Assembly: GCA_032622095.1 (NCBI GenBank)
Contig: CP136069.1
Location: 202,352,690-202,416,689, forward strand
Reading direction: 5' to 3'
Source: Siphonodentalium dalli
Taxonomy: Eukaryota > Mollusca > Scaphopoda > Gadilida > Siphonodentaliidae
DNA: 64,000 nt
In this document: positions 35,974 through 48,257 of the stretch, piece after piece
Position numbering within the stretch: the stretch's first letter is position 1
How the letters are laid out: every line of letters begins with the position of its first letter
Program-made: the position numbers and the translations under genes
The notes under the pieces: model-generated
Told to the model about the DNA's origin: nothing
The model's database searches: none
Seen by the model: the letters and a program-made list of their open reading frames with translations, nothing else

Positions 35974-36899
35974 TTAGCCAGCATGTCTCCAGATGCTCTT
36001 CATTAGTTATTTTCTTCTGTACTGAATTGATTAAGTTCAGGACATTGTTGTTCCAGTCTCATGCAGTCTCATGTACACATTTTGTGTGTCATTTCAGTAA
36101 TGTGATATCATATACTTGTATATAAAATTTTATTTTGCATATGGTTAGTAATAATCTTTGTGTTACAGTATATCTATTATTAAGGAAACTTCTGTATAAT
36201 AATAATTTTTCAGCTGAAGACCCGGTGCCATTAAATGTTAACCCCGATGTGCCAGCTTGTAGCAGTTTTCCTGCATATTTACAGAATGTTTACCTCCCAG
36301 ATATTACTGTAATTCATATCTAATCAACATGTTAATTTTATTTATTTAATACATATTTCAGATATATTTCCTTTATCAGGTTATTGGTCTGACTTCTGGT
36401 CCATGTACTAATTTTGTTTCTATTTCAGAAACACTGGATTGAGTAGCAAATATTTGTTTTGCTGTTGATGGATTTGCCATAGTGGTTATTCAATGGCGAT
36501 AATTATATGTAACCTTTTTCGGGTTATAAAATATGGAGTGGTATTTTGCTGAAAAGAGAATAAATTTTCTCTGTGTATATGTGTTTTGATATTTTCAGAG
36601 ATAAATTTTATATATCCTCAGATTCTGGGAAAGGATGTTAGTTTATTAACTTTATTGTAGCAGTATTAACTACCACAGCAGCTGAGGATTGGGCTCGGTG
36701 AAATTATTATTGTTATGTGTGCTAGTACATTTCAGGATATAATCATCCTATTTGAGTATTACGGAGTTAGGTTATTTGACTCGACAGTCAAATACAGGTA
36801 CGGTTTTAGTTTTACAACAGTCATTTCAGATGATGGTGCACCCCAGTGCTAATCTTTGTGAATTTACAAGGATGTAAATTTTTCCTCAAGAGGGGATAA
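35974..36899 (+). other. Non-coding 3' region of the Gypsy element with polypurine tract
   Basis: No open frame above 62 codons. AAGAGGGGATAA at about 36888-36899 directly before the LTR TG is a plausible polypurine tract for second-strand priming. Confidence 0.6.
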
Positions 36900-37053
36900 T
36901 GTGGCGGTGGTAAAATATGTAATATTATCAATATTTTATTAAATCAGAATTATTAGGAATATTTATTATTAACAACCTTCTTAACAATAATTACTAAACC
37001 ATCATTTGTTAATATACACTGCACGTAAATCTTTGCGACCCTCTCCCACTTAA
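36900..37053 (+). repeat. 3' LTR, truncated
   Basis: Starts TGTGGCGGTGGTAAAATATG and matches the 5' LTR for 154 bp, ending at CTCTCCCACTTAA. After this the sequence differs from the 5' copy and passes into another minisatellite, so the rest of the LTR is missing. Confidence 0.85.
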
Positions 37054-37121
37054 GTTTACCAATATTATGTTCATAGTATTATCATACAAAAGATAATGTA
37101 AAATTTATATGGGGACCAAGG

Positions 37122-37965
37122 GTCTTTAAACGTTGATTTGGGTATTCATGGTCTTTAAACGTTGATTTGGGTATTCATGGTCGTTAAACGTTGATTTGGG
37201 TATTCATGGTCGTTAAACGTTGATTTGAGTATTCATGGTCGTTAAACGTTGATTTGGGTATTCATGGTCGTTAAACGTTGATTTGGGTATTCATGGTCGT
37301 TGAACGTTGATTTGGGTTCCTGTGATCTTTAAACGTTTATTTGGGTTCCTGTGATCTTTAAACGTTTATTTGGGTTCCTGTGATCTTTAAACGTTGATTT
37401 GGGTATCCATGATCTTTAGAAGTTGATTTGGGTATCAATAATCTTTAAACATTGATTTGGGTCCCATGATCTTTATACGTTGATTTGGGTACCAAGGATC
37501 TTTAGAAGTTGATTTGAGTACCCATAACATCGACATGTTGATTTGGGTACACGTGATCTTTAGAAGTTGATTTGAGTACCATAACATCGACATGTTGATT
37601 TGGGTACACGTGATCTTTATAAGTTGATTTGAGTACCATAACATCGACATGTTGATTTGGGTACACGTGATCTTTAGAAGTTGATTTGAGTGCCATAACA
37701 TCGACATGTTGATTTGGGTACACATGATCTTTTGAAGTTGATTTGAGTACCATAACATCGACTTGTTGATTTGGGTACACATGATCTTTAGACGTTGATT
37801 TTCGGACCCATAACATCGACATGTTGATTTGGGTACACATGATCTTTAGAAGTTGATTTGAGTGCCATAATATCGACATGTTGATTTGGGTACACATGAC
37901 CTTTAGAAGTTGATTTGAGTGCCATAACATCGACATGTTGATTTGGGTACCCGGGATCTTGAAAT
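37122..37965 (-). repeat. Minisatellite of 29-bp monomers turning into 57-bp dimers
   Basis: 37122-37430 holds 29-bp monomers of the type GTTGATTTGGGTATTCATGG. From about 37440 the unit becomes 57 bp, made of two related halves: GATTTGGGTACACGTGATCT (29 bp in full) and GATTTGAGTACCATAACATC (28 bp in full). Minus-strand frames across it (115 and 144 codons) are repetition products. Confidence 0.9.
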
Positions 37966-38331
37966 ATTGTCCAATAGATGAAACAACGTTATCTTTAATG
38001 TCCTATATACTGTATACATACGTGTGCTTACATTCAATCTGACATATCTTACACTATGTAATCAAGTAACGGCGGGGAAGCAATTACGTCGGCGCGGATC
38101 GATATCCAACGGCGGTGATCGAGATACAACGGCGTCGGTTGCAATTGATAAATTGTATGTCAGTGCAAATCAACAATATGGCGTACTTTACATTGCTGGA
38201 ATTAGTAAAATAGCTTTATAGCTCTCTATAACGATCGAGACATGACATTAATTTACTTTTTTCATTCACAAACAGGCACCGAACATTGACCAATGTCGAG
38301 ATTTCCCCTTGCTTATCAGGTTTATAAAATA
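37966..38331. other. Flank shared with 40656-40748; otherwise nothing
   Basis: 37950-38046 resembles 40656-40748 (CCCGGGATCT, AACGTTATCTTTAAT and GCTTACA blocks in order). A GGCGGGGAAG / AACGGCGGTGATCGAGATACA segment near 38072-38130 recurs in weaker form near 38750. No gene. Confidence 0.5.
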
Positions 38332-38608
38332 CTAGCAGGTTAGCCCACCACTGGCGTGGTTGGTCAGAAACGTGACATTTTTTAAATTATTGTTTTTTAT
38401 TTAATTTTTTTGTTTTTTTTATATTTTAATTTTTTTTTTTAATTAAATTTTCTTTTAATTTGATTTAATTAAAAACAAAAATTAAAAAAAAAACAAAAAT
38501 TATTTTTTTTTTTTTTTTTTTTTTTTAATTAATTTTACCCACATATATATATATACACACACTATATATATATATACGTAGTTCTCAAAATATAGAGTAG
38601 ATAACATC
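38332..38608 (-). mobile_element. Short Helitron remnant, minus strand
   Basis: In minus orientation it begins TCTACTCTATATTTTGAGAA and ends GGTGGGCTAACCTGCTAG, next to T. It has the same ends as the Helitron at 27675-28792 but is internally deleted to 277 bp and filled with A/T runs (38385-38525). Confidence 0.75.
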
Positions 38609-39690
38609 TATATTTAATAATTGAGTGTCGCAAATATTTAATATATGGTTGGTTGTGTATTTCAGAGTGTTAATTTGAAGTAAAAATATGCATAACACAT
38701 AAGGAAACTGACGAAATTCTGTAATTTTTAAACAAAATATTGCTACGGCGGGGAAGATCACAGAAAACGGCGGCGATCAGTATGCAACGGCGTTTACCGA
38801 TCAACAACGGATCAGAACTCTACTATGAAAGTGTGGATAAAACAAGCGATATGTGGATATCATATCCCCCATGCTGGTTAATCATCATACAAAAATGACA
38901 TCAAACTCCGAAAACTGATGCATGAGTTATAATTAAAAGCGTTCATTGTGTGATGTCCAACAAGTGTCATAACTATGGTAGGTATGCGTGGAAGAAACCA
39001 ACAACATGTGGATTATGTTCTCCATGTTGGTCTAAATTACCATACCAAAGGACATCAACATCCGATAATTGATGCTTGAGTTATAATGCAAAATGTTTGT
39101 ATGGACAAACGGACGGAGAAATCCAATATACACCTACATAATTTTGGGTGCATAATAATACCCAGTCTGTGTAAACATACACTCAGACTCATACTGTTTT
39201 TTGGTTGCATGTGGGTATGTAGTTTAGCCCAGACTGAATAATGTCATATATTTGGCGTAGACCAAATATACGGTATATCCCATTGTTAATGTTATTTGGG
39301 ATCCTAAACCGGTAAGAATTGTATAGTACGTAATGAAATTATGCACTGAACGATAACATTTCACAGTTCTAAAATAAAACACAAACACGAAATCAATTCT
39401 CTATGCCAGTGGGGAGGTCGTCCGACGTCGTTGCCCCCCCCCCCCCCCCACGTCAACGCCGTGTTCTTCTGATTGGATGAAACCTGGACATTGTTATTAT
39501 ATATATTGTTATCGTGAGCTAACCATGTCCGAAAGGGAATAAACACACTAACAAGGGTGATGTGTTCTTCGCGTAACCCAGCCACGTACACTAAATTAAA
39601 CAATGTGGATGTTATACTGTCGAACGTCGTAGAAACAATGACAATTTCAAGCTAGAAACTTACAGTCGCATAGAATGGGTATTTTCCGCA
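38609..39690. other. No recognisable gene
   Basis: Holds a diverged duplicate pair around 38830 and 38990 (GTGGATATCATATCCCCCATG versus GTGGATTATGTTCTCCATG type) and a 15-nt C run at about 39436. Nothing coding. Confidence 0.5.
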
Positions 39691-39902
39691 AAACAGTTAG
39701 ATTGCTCGTACGTGGTTTAAAGCTGCGCATATATAACGGATGTAAACAGTTAGATTGCTCGTACGTGGTTTAAAGCTGCACATATATAACGGATGTAAAC
39801 AGTTAGACTGCTCGTACGTGGTTTAAAGCTGCGAATATGTAACGGATGTAAACAGTTAGACTGCTCGTACGTGGTTTAAAGCTGCGCATATGTAACGGAT
39901 GG
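39691..39902 (+). repeat. Four tandem 53-bp units
   Basis: Units start at 39691, 39744, 39797 and 39850. Each has AAACAGTTAGATTGCTCGTA, CGTGGTTTAAAGCTGC and CATATATAACGGATG. Few differences between units. Confidence 0.95.
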
Positions 39903-42900
39903 AATCTATTATTTGGGGCGTTAATAAATGTATATAAACAAAAGCGAGATATAAATACATGTCTTAAGATAGCGTGTTACAAAACTCCTCGACTCGATTG
40001 TTCTAAAAATAGTAACAATCACCACTGTTGTTTGCCGTTAAACGTCGTTATAACTTGATCACCGCTGTTGGACATCGGGCCATGCCGACGTATTATCACA
40101 CTTATAGAATCACTAAGGTATCCACGCAGCGTTACGGGGCACTTTGGTTCCCATAATGCAACGGTCAAAATTTTTATTAGTAAAATGGTATATAATAGGA
40201 AACATGTGAATGGGTGAAATATATACACAAACATCATAATGCAAATTTCACTTTTTTCAAATAGCTGTATACATACAAATATTTATAATATATAGTCATT
40301 ATACACAATTACAAAAATGTATAACCAGACAGCAGCAACATAATAGTTTTCACTTCTCAAGGCAATTTAAAAATTGGGATGAATATAGCTTGATAATATG
40401 TCATCTTAATTCTGACATATATACATGTATATATAGGCTTTTATGCACATTTGCTGCAATACCACAATCAAACTTTACATTCTACTACATACCATGATTT
40501 ACTATGAGTGTTATATATGCACTTATTAATGTTATACAATATATATCAGGATCGAATAAAAACTACTACAAAAAATATTTGTAAAATTGATTTGGGTAAT
40601 CAGGACCTTTAAACGTTGAATTGGGTACCAGGACCTCGAAATGTTGGTTTGGATACCCGGGATCTCGACATGTCCAATAGACGAGACGACGTTATCTTTA
40701 ATACCCTAGTTACCGTATATCGCTGCTTACACTCAATTTGAAATATCAATTCCATGGATCCGTGTCGAATTTGACTAAAGGCTATCCCGAGCGAAGCAAC
40801 TTCTGTCTCAATGCTCAATTAGGCCACATATAATACAAAACATCCATAGTCAGAAATGGTAACGCACTCAATATCATAATATTAGACATATATATATATT
40901 ACAAAAACTACGGCTTATTACTGCAGTTTTCTCATTCACAACACCAGAGAGCCCCTAAATGTGGACCAAAAATATACTAAGTGGATGAAATACACGCCCG
41001 ATACTTCGCAAAACGACATTTGTTCTACATTCCAGGTGAGACATACTTCGTCAGCAAAGTTAGCTGTTATATTATGGACTGTGCTCCCGCAATGAAATCT
41101 GAAAGAGTGGCCCAGCCATTGTTCATACCTCAACATCGAACGCAATAAATGCGGTTATAAAAGTTACATAGTGCAACACTGAGATATCTACGAAGATACA
41201 TCCGCAAAAACCCGAAATGTGGTCCTGCGATATATCCCCATCGCACCATTGCTCCATTGACATGGCGATATCAGCATTACTACAATGTCCTAAAATAACT
41301 CGCATCGCGTGAAACCCGAAAAGTGTTGTTCAGCCAGTTATCCACATCTTATTTCGGGGATACCTGGCTGGACAGCACATTTCGGATGCTAGCGACGCAA
41401 AGAGTAAATCGCAATAATAGGATTTGTTCTAATTGAGCGACGCGATCAGCGCGTTTGCTCGAGTGTTGTCGGTGTTTTTCCAAAGACGGAGATAGAGTAT
41501 GTCACGGGATGTGGAATCCATCAACATTGACAAGACAGTGTATTCAAAGTAAAAAAAAATTGCGACTTCAAATCCCACATATATTGCGGAAATATAGTGC
41601 ATGAAGAAGTATATAACAAGACACGGCGTCATACAAAGTACTCTAAGAATGGAATATTGATAGATATACCAATTAAATTAATAAGTTGGTCTTGTATGTT
41701 TTATTAGAAGCTATTAGAAATACTATTTCAGTGTTATTGACTCGACATTACTATGTTGGACCACAGACCCCTGTGTAACACTACCACGTGTCTTCTATTT
41801 GTATATTTGTGTTGATTTGCTGCCAAGTTGCCATTTGAAAATTATGCGGTATAATCAGCCAAAATATTACATGATGAACGATCAATTACTCGTCATGTTT
41901 TCTACAATCGATGGCTATGAGAACAAGTTGTTAATGTCGCTGTACTTTTATAATACATGTATGTAAAAAAAATGGTGTTCCAACAAGGCACTCTTAAATT
42001 AGATCAGTGACAAAAGAAACAAGTCATATAAAATTCACTCCAACAAAATAAAACTTATGGGTACTGAACGCACGCATAGAAGCTACTGCACTGCCCTCAG
42101 TAAGGGACTCATCAATGATCGATATCTCTTCATATACATGTAACACATTTAAAATAGTTTCGTGGGTATAAAATAATAAATATGATGCGAAGATCCCTGT
42201 CCGAAAATGCTTCTATCAATTAATATTAATTCGTATATTTTCTGATAAAATGAGCTGATCAAAAGGGACATGTATTTGTTCTATTTTTAGAACATATCTT
42301 TCAGGCGAAAGCAGACAGAAGATTATTACAGTTCTGCGAACGCTACGCTTCGAACGTGAAATGTTCCAGATCGCTTGTTTATATTGTTTATTCCGTTGTT
42401 ATAAGCGATAATAATTCTAATTGGCGTTTGTATGTCTTGCCACGGAGTTGCGGCCATACTGGATTCATCCAGACCCCATTCCGCGGTTTAAGTTCTACAG
42501 ATCAAAGATCTGCAGTAGCATTATATATATGTTGTTGGAGCTTTTTGAGTATTCATGAATTCCATATTTATATGGAATCATGCACATTCAAAAGTTCCAT
42601 ACATGGAATGCACATTCAGCATTTTGACCTGTAGCACTAAACTCGCGGAAAGGGGGTTCGATGAATCAAATATGGCTGCGACTCAGTGACAAGACTTATT
42701 TGTATCACAATTACACAATAGTATATCTGGTCTCGGTTAACAGTAACCACCATGGGTTGAAAACTAAACGATAACAATTTGTATACCATAACATTTTCTA
42801 AATATAAGCAGTATTAATCGTTGGAAGCGTTTACAGACAGGGGTCATCGATTTATATTTAATAACACATATTTACAATGAGATGGACCATCTTGAGAACG

Positions 42901-43440
42901 TATGTAATCATCAACTGGTAATAAACTGTAACTTCCAGTGCAACTGCGGCTCCAGTAAATGTATAATACGTGTATGTGATATGAATAACACAGTCAGCAG
43001 TCATATAGATACATTATATCGGCAGCTCAGGAATATAACCAGGGTAAATGTATAATACGTGTATGTGATATGAATAAAACAGTCAGCAGTCATATAGATA
43101 TATTATATCGGCAGCTCAGAAATATAACCAGGATTCCTTTACTGCTTTTAATCGCGGTGCCACAGCAGTCACCACTTAACCGTTAATTGTGGTGAGGTTA
43201 TGGTTTGAGCACAGTTATAATATGGATAATAACCCGTTACTTGGGCAATTACTAAGTAATGTTGGAACGATTAGTCGTCGTCGGCTGGAATGTCGGCGAA
43301 AATCGATTAGCAATTTCCTAGTCGACTAATCGCCATATTTCACAGAAAGGTATAGATACACATTTCAATAGTAACAATCATTGGTTTGGTTGAAAAATAT
43401 GTATTGTAGCAGAATTTACAAGCGATTGGGGTACACGTTC
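39903..43440. other. No recognisable gene; small repeats only
   Basis: 40586-40680 holds three degenerate monomers of the 37-kb minisatellite. 42958-43134 is a direct duplication of about 88 bp (GTAAATGTATAATACGTGTA, CATATAGATA, ATATAACCAGG). 43268-43345 has an imperfect hairpin around CGATTAG / CTAATCG. Open frames are short and unassigned. Confidence 0.5.
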
Positions 43441-43599
43441 TATCAACAAAATGTGGCTCCGCTCCCAGCAATATTTACACAAATGTTTAAACAAGAAGAA
43501 TAACACATATAATGTATATATTGAGAATGTTGATGATGCCTGGTGTTTGGTGGATTGTGACTACCGGTCCCGAAATCCTCTGCTATATATATCATGCCA

Positions 43600-44390
43600 A
43601 TATATATTAAGGTTGTTAGTAAGTATATATATGTAGTGTAATTGATGATGGGCCAGCCAATTTCAAGGAGTGGGTATTTATCGAATACCGATCGTTTGAG
43701 TCCATTTACGATTCTTGTAGCTTCGTTATACATCCTTTTTTTTCGGTCAAGTATTTTGTTGCATTCGCCGAGACACTATCAGAAAAATCCCTTATAGGCA
43801 GAGTGTTAGTATTGCATACTTTTTCTAGCGTCTTTCTATTGATACTGTACTTAAATTTTCTGAGTGTTATAGTCTTCCTGATACTCGTCGACAGACATTT
43901 TCAATGTGATCATTCCAATTTGCTTGGATATCGAGACCGAGGTGTCTATGCGATTTAATGAAAGCTATTCTTTCGTTTTTGGGCCTGGTCTTTCTAGTTT
44001 AAGGAAATCACGTAGCGTTGATCGTTGTTGTGTTACAGTCTACTAACCAGTACTGTTGTTGGCCCATTGTGATACGATTTTGAGATCATGGTTGAGTTGT
44101 CCATCTAGGAATGGCAAGTCATAATGAGAAGCAGTGAGGCAGGTGTAGTCGGTGTACAATCGAGATTTTGAGCAGAGACTGGGCAGATCGTTTATATAAA
44201 TTAAGAGATTCAAAAGACGGCTAGAAAGTTTCCGTGAAAGCTAAAATATCGTAGTCTTGGCAAAATCTATTATTTTTTCGAGTTTGTGGCGTATGCTTCT
44301 TGTGTTCTGGTTGAATATTGTTATTGTTTTCGTTGATCGATCACTGACTGGCCATGTGTCCCTTTCTACTCCAGACCTAACAAGTAACAT
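43600..44390 (-). pseudogene. LINE fragment: endonuclease start joined to reverse transcriptase
   Basis: Minus-strand translation near 44390-44260 gives ITIFNQNTRSIRHKLEKIID, the usual first strand of a LINE endonuclease. After a deletion at about 44240 the text is reverse transcriptase: LLIYINDLPSLCSKSRLYTD, where motif C has decayed to YTDYT, followed by LDGQLNHDLKIVSQWANNST, LDIQANWNDHIENVCRRVSG and NEATRIVNGLKRS. Several stops and frame changes occur. The left boundary is uncertain. The tandem Helitron array begins directly to the right. Confidence 0.7.
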
Positions 44391-44424
44391 TGCTAATACA
44401 ATCCCCAGTAGAAATTGGAACATG

Positions 44425-46490
44425 TATTCCGCATGCCGCCTAATTACCACACGCCTGCACTGTGCAGTCCATTTGTATGAACACTTTTCAATAAAATTGT
44501 ATGTTTTACCCCCACCCCATCTCCCCAAACCCATGTATATGCATGCACATATGGAACGCAACAATAAAAATATTGTACTTTATCTATACTGAAACAGGCT
44601 CAACTCGGGAGACTTTATTTAGCGGGGAGGGGTCTATACAGACCCTTTCTGCGCATCGCGCACATTATATGATCTTAAAGGGGTACTGTACCCAAGATGT
44701 TGTTGTTGGTTTCTATAATCCCCGAGTCGGAGAATAAGGTAACAACTTTTCCATTTTTTGACAGTCTGTTGAGTACGAAGTATTGTTACGGATGGCAAAT
44801 TTACCGGAATGCAAAAATACAAATTGTCGTTGTCGAGTAATTTTTGTACAGTTTTCAACCAAATGAATCAAATAAACATTATATTATATGCTTAGCAGTC
44901 CCATATACTCATTTAAGTTAGTGTATGGTCACTAGTCAATGAGTGGCTTGGGTTTTCTCCCCGTATAAGCATAATGTTTCAAACGATCGTGTGTGCAATT
45001 GTTTTATTAATCCAGTATCCCTCAATTATAATTTGATTACGTTTTGTACACGGAAATTCCAATTTTAAGAGACGCCATTTTATGGCTGGAGCCATAAAAT
45101 CAATTTATATTAAATTATTAACTTTTAAATTATTAAATTTTAAGATAGCCTATTAACCTGAGCGTTTACAGAATACATCTTCGACTCAAATTACTTATAT
45201 TTCTATATAGTATCGATAATAGATCGTTGTTATCACCGGGAATTTATTGAAAATGGCGTACAGTACCCCTTTAAACTGCGTAGGCATAAGCTTCATGCAC
45301 ATATATATAGGGAGCTTGCAGCACATTTTAAACGGACTCCCTTTGGAAGCTGTATTCCGCATGCAGCCTATAATGATCACACGCCCTGCACTACGCGGCC
45401 CATTTGTATGAACACTTTATTTCAATAAAACTATATATCTGCCCCCACCATCATCTCCCCAACCAACGTATATGCAGGCACATATGAAACTCAACAATCA
45501 AGATATTTTACTTTATCTATAGGGCCTACTAACTGAAGCATGCTCTATTCGGAACCTTTATTTAGCGGGGGGGGGGCTGCAGCCCCTTTGTGAGCTTCGA
45601 GCACATTATATGAATTTAAACTGCGTGCGCTTCGCGCACATTGTGATCTTTTAAACATTTATTCTTTTATCAGATTTGCACTCAACCGAAAGATTAAAAG
45701 AACATTAATTAGCGTCGGCAGTATTGTTTACACTGCAGACCCTATTATTAGGCCTGTCCCGTGAATGTGATTTTTCTAACTGAGTTTGGCGAGTTCACGG
45801 TACCCACTGGCGGCAGGTCAGACTGTCCATTCGCCATCTTCCGTGTATACCGGTACTCCTTCAATACCACACTCAATGCACCACTTTCGTATCAAAGACA
45901 GCATTATTTACTTATGTTTAAACCCAACTGGCGAATTAAAATACCATATTAGCACCCATGCCCAACGACGAACGTTCGAGTCATGACTCTGCACCCCACT
46001 ACATCCACACATTCCCAACGACGGTAGAACGTTCGAGTCTTGACTACACCCCTCTATACATGCACTTCCGCGACAAAATCAACATTCGTTATCTAAATTC
46101 ACAATGTACCTGAACTGACACATTAAGTTAGCGCTTATTTCCAACAACGCTTTGATTGAGCGCATGGAAGTTTCGCCTACAATAGCAAAGCAAGTGTTGG
46201 TTTGTGTTCGACGTCAATGACGTCATTTGGACAAACGTCATAAGAAATAGTGTATACTTGAGTGCAGATACTGCATTTGGGGACCATGTTAGATCTCAGG
46301 TTTTCTCGGACCAATCAGCGTCAAATTTGGCGAGTCACCTTTTATGACACACGATAGGCAGTGGTACAAATTTGGGCCACATTGGACGCATGGTTAAAAA
46401 GTTATAAACGCGCCAAAAGCGTGACCGAGTTATACACAGATACACACACACACACACACACACACAGACGACGGGTTTTATAGATATAGA
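44425..46490 (-). mobile_element. Helitron array copy 1 (partial, interrupted by a MITE)
   Basis: It matches the later units from the block CATGCCGCCTAATTACCACA onward, so about the first 310 bp (its Helitron 3' end) are missing at the join with the LINE. The right end has ACACAC and GACGACGGGTTTTATAGATA, the TC...5' end in minus orientation. It contains the TTAA-target MITE at 44677-45272. Confidence 0.8.
44677..45272. mobile_element. Non-autonomous TTAA-target DNA transposon (MITE), about 600 bp
   Basis: Terminal inverted repeats AGGGGTACTGTAC and GTACAGTACCCCT are flanked by TTAA on both sides. The insertion site can be checked inside the window: sister Helitron copies read ATGATCTTATACTGCGTG or ATGAATTTAAACTGCGTG with no insert, so the interrupted site is ATCTTAAACTGCG and TTAA was duplicated. 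TTAA targets point to the piggyBac superfamily; no transposase is present. Confidence 0.8.
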
Positions 46491-48202
46491 CTAGGGGGTT
46501 GCCCGTCACAAAATGACGGGTATATAAATGTTCTTTGTTATTTTCTAGTGTTCGCGTTCATGGACACATGGAATGGTCATGCTTATCTTTTTTTGTTACT
46601 GGATGCGCGTTGGAACACTTTATTTTACTAAAACTGTATTTCTACATACCCAGTCCACATATGCGCATGCACATATTGAACGTAAAAAAATCAGTATATT
46701 ATTTAAATGCTACTATGCCCCAACTGAAACATACTCAAGTCAGGAACCTTCATTCGGGAGCTTGCTTCACGTTTTGAACAGACCCCATTTGGAACCTGTA
46801 TTTGGCATGCCGCCTAATGAGCACACGCCTGCACTGCGCGGCCCATTTGTATGAACACTTTATTTCAATAAAACTGTATATTTACCCCCACCCATCTCCC
46901 CAACCCATGTATATGCATGCACATATGGAACGCAACAATCAAAATAGTTTACTTTATCTATACTGAAACAGGCTAAATTCGGGAGACTTTATTTAGCCGG
47001 GGAGGGGCCTACAGCCCCTTTCTGCGCTTCGCGCACATTATATGATCTTCAACTGCGTGAGCTTCGCGCAGTTATAGGGAGCTTGCAGCACATTTTAAAC
47101 GAACCCCTTCGGAACCTGTATTCAACATGCAGCCTATAATGATCACATGCCCTGCACAGCGCGGCCCATTTGTATGAACAATTTATTTCAATAAATCTGT
47201 ATTTTTGCCCCCACCATCATCTCCGCAACCCACGTATATGGAACGCAACAATTAAGATATTTTACTTTATCTATTCTAACTGAAACAGGCTCAATTCGGA
47301 ACCTTTATTTAGCGGGGGGGGGGGCTGCAGCCCCTTTGTGAGCTTCGCGCACATTATATGAATTTAAACTGCATGCGCTTCGCGCACATTTTGATCTTTT
47401 AAACATGTAATCTTTTATCAAATTTACACTCAACCGAAAGATTAACAGAACATTAATTAGTGTTGGCAGTATTGTTTACACTGTAGGCCCTATTATTATG
47501 CCTGTCCCGGGAATGTGATTTTTCTAACTGAGTTCCGGCGAATTTACTGAGTTCACGGTACCCATTGGCGGGAGGTCAGACTGTGTCAATTCGCCATCTT
47601 CCGTGTATACCGGTACTCCTTCGATTCCACACTCAATGCACAACTTTCGTATCAAAGACAGCATTCTTTACTTATGTTCAAACCCAACTGGCAAATTAAA
47701 ATACCATATTAGCATCCATTCCCAACGACGAACGTTCGAGTCTTGACTCTGCACACCACTACATCCACCCATTCCCAACGACGGTAGAACGTTCGAGTCT
47801 TGACTCTACACCCACTATACATCTACTTCCGCGACATAATCAACATTCGTTACCTAAATTCACACTGAACCTGAACTGACACATTAATTTAGCGCCTATT
47901 TCCAACAACGCTTTGATCCGCTTTGGTAGAGCGCATGGAAGTTTCTCATACAATTGTTGGTTTGCGTTCGACGTCAATGACGTCATTTCGACAAACGTTA
48001 TAAGAAATAGTGTCTACTTGAGTGCAAATGCTGCATTTGGGGACCATGTTAGATCTCAGGTTTGCTTTGACCAATCGGCGTAAATTTGGTAACTCACCTT
48101 TTATGTCAAACTATAGGTCGTGGTAGAAATTTGGGCCACATGGGACGCATGGTTGAAAAGTTATAAACGCGCCAAAAGCGTGACCGAGTTATACACACAC
48201 AG

Positions 48203-48236
<34 letters not shown>

Positions 48237-48257
48237 GACGGGTTTTATATATATAGA
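46491..48257 (-). mobile_element. Helitron array copy 2 (1767 bp)
   Basis: The left end is CTAGGGGGTTGCCCGTCACA; read in minus sense this is a hairpin (ACCCGTCA/TGACGGG) followed by CTAG and T. The right end read in minus sense is TCTATATATATAAAACCCGT. No Rep/helicase gene. It contains a (CA)n run and the palindromic TGACGTCA. Small plus-strand frames (80-125 codons) recur in the copies but have no domain. Confidence 0.85.

Noticed and set aside
37435-37936. Minus-strand frames of 115 and 144 codons
   Set aside because: Product of the 57-bp minisatellite.
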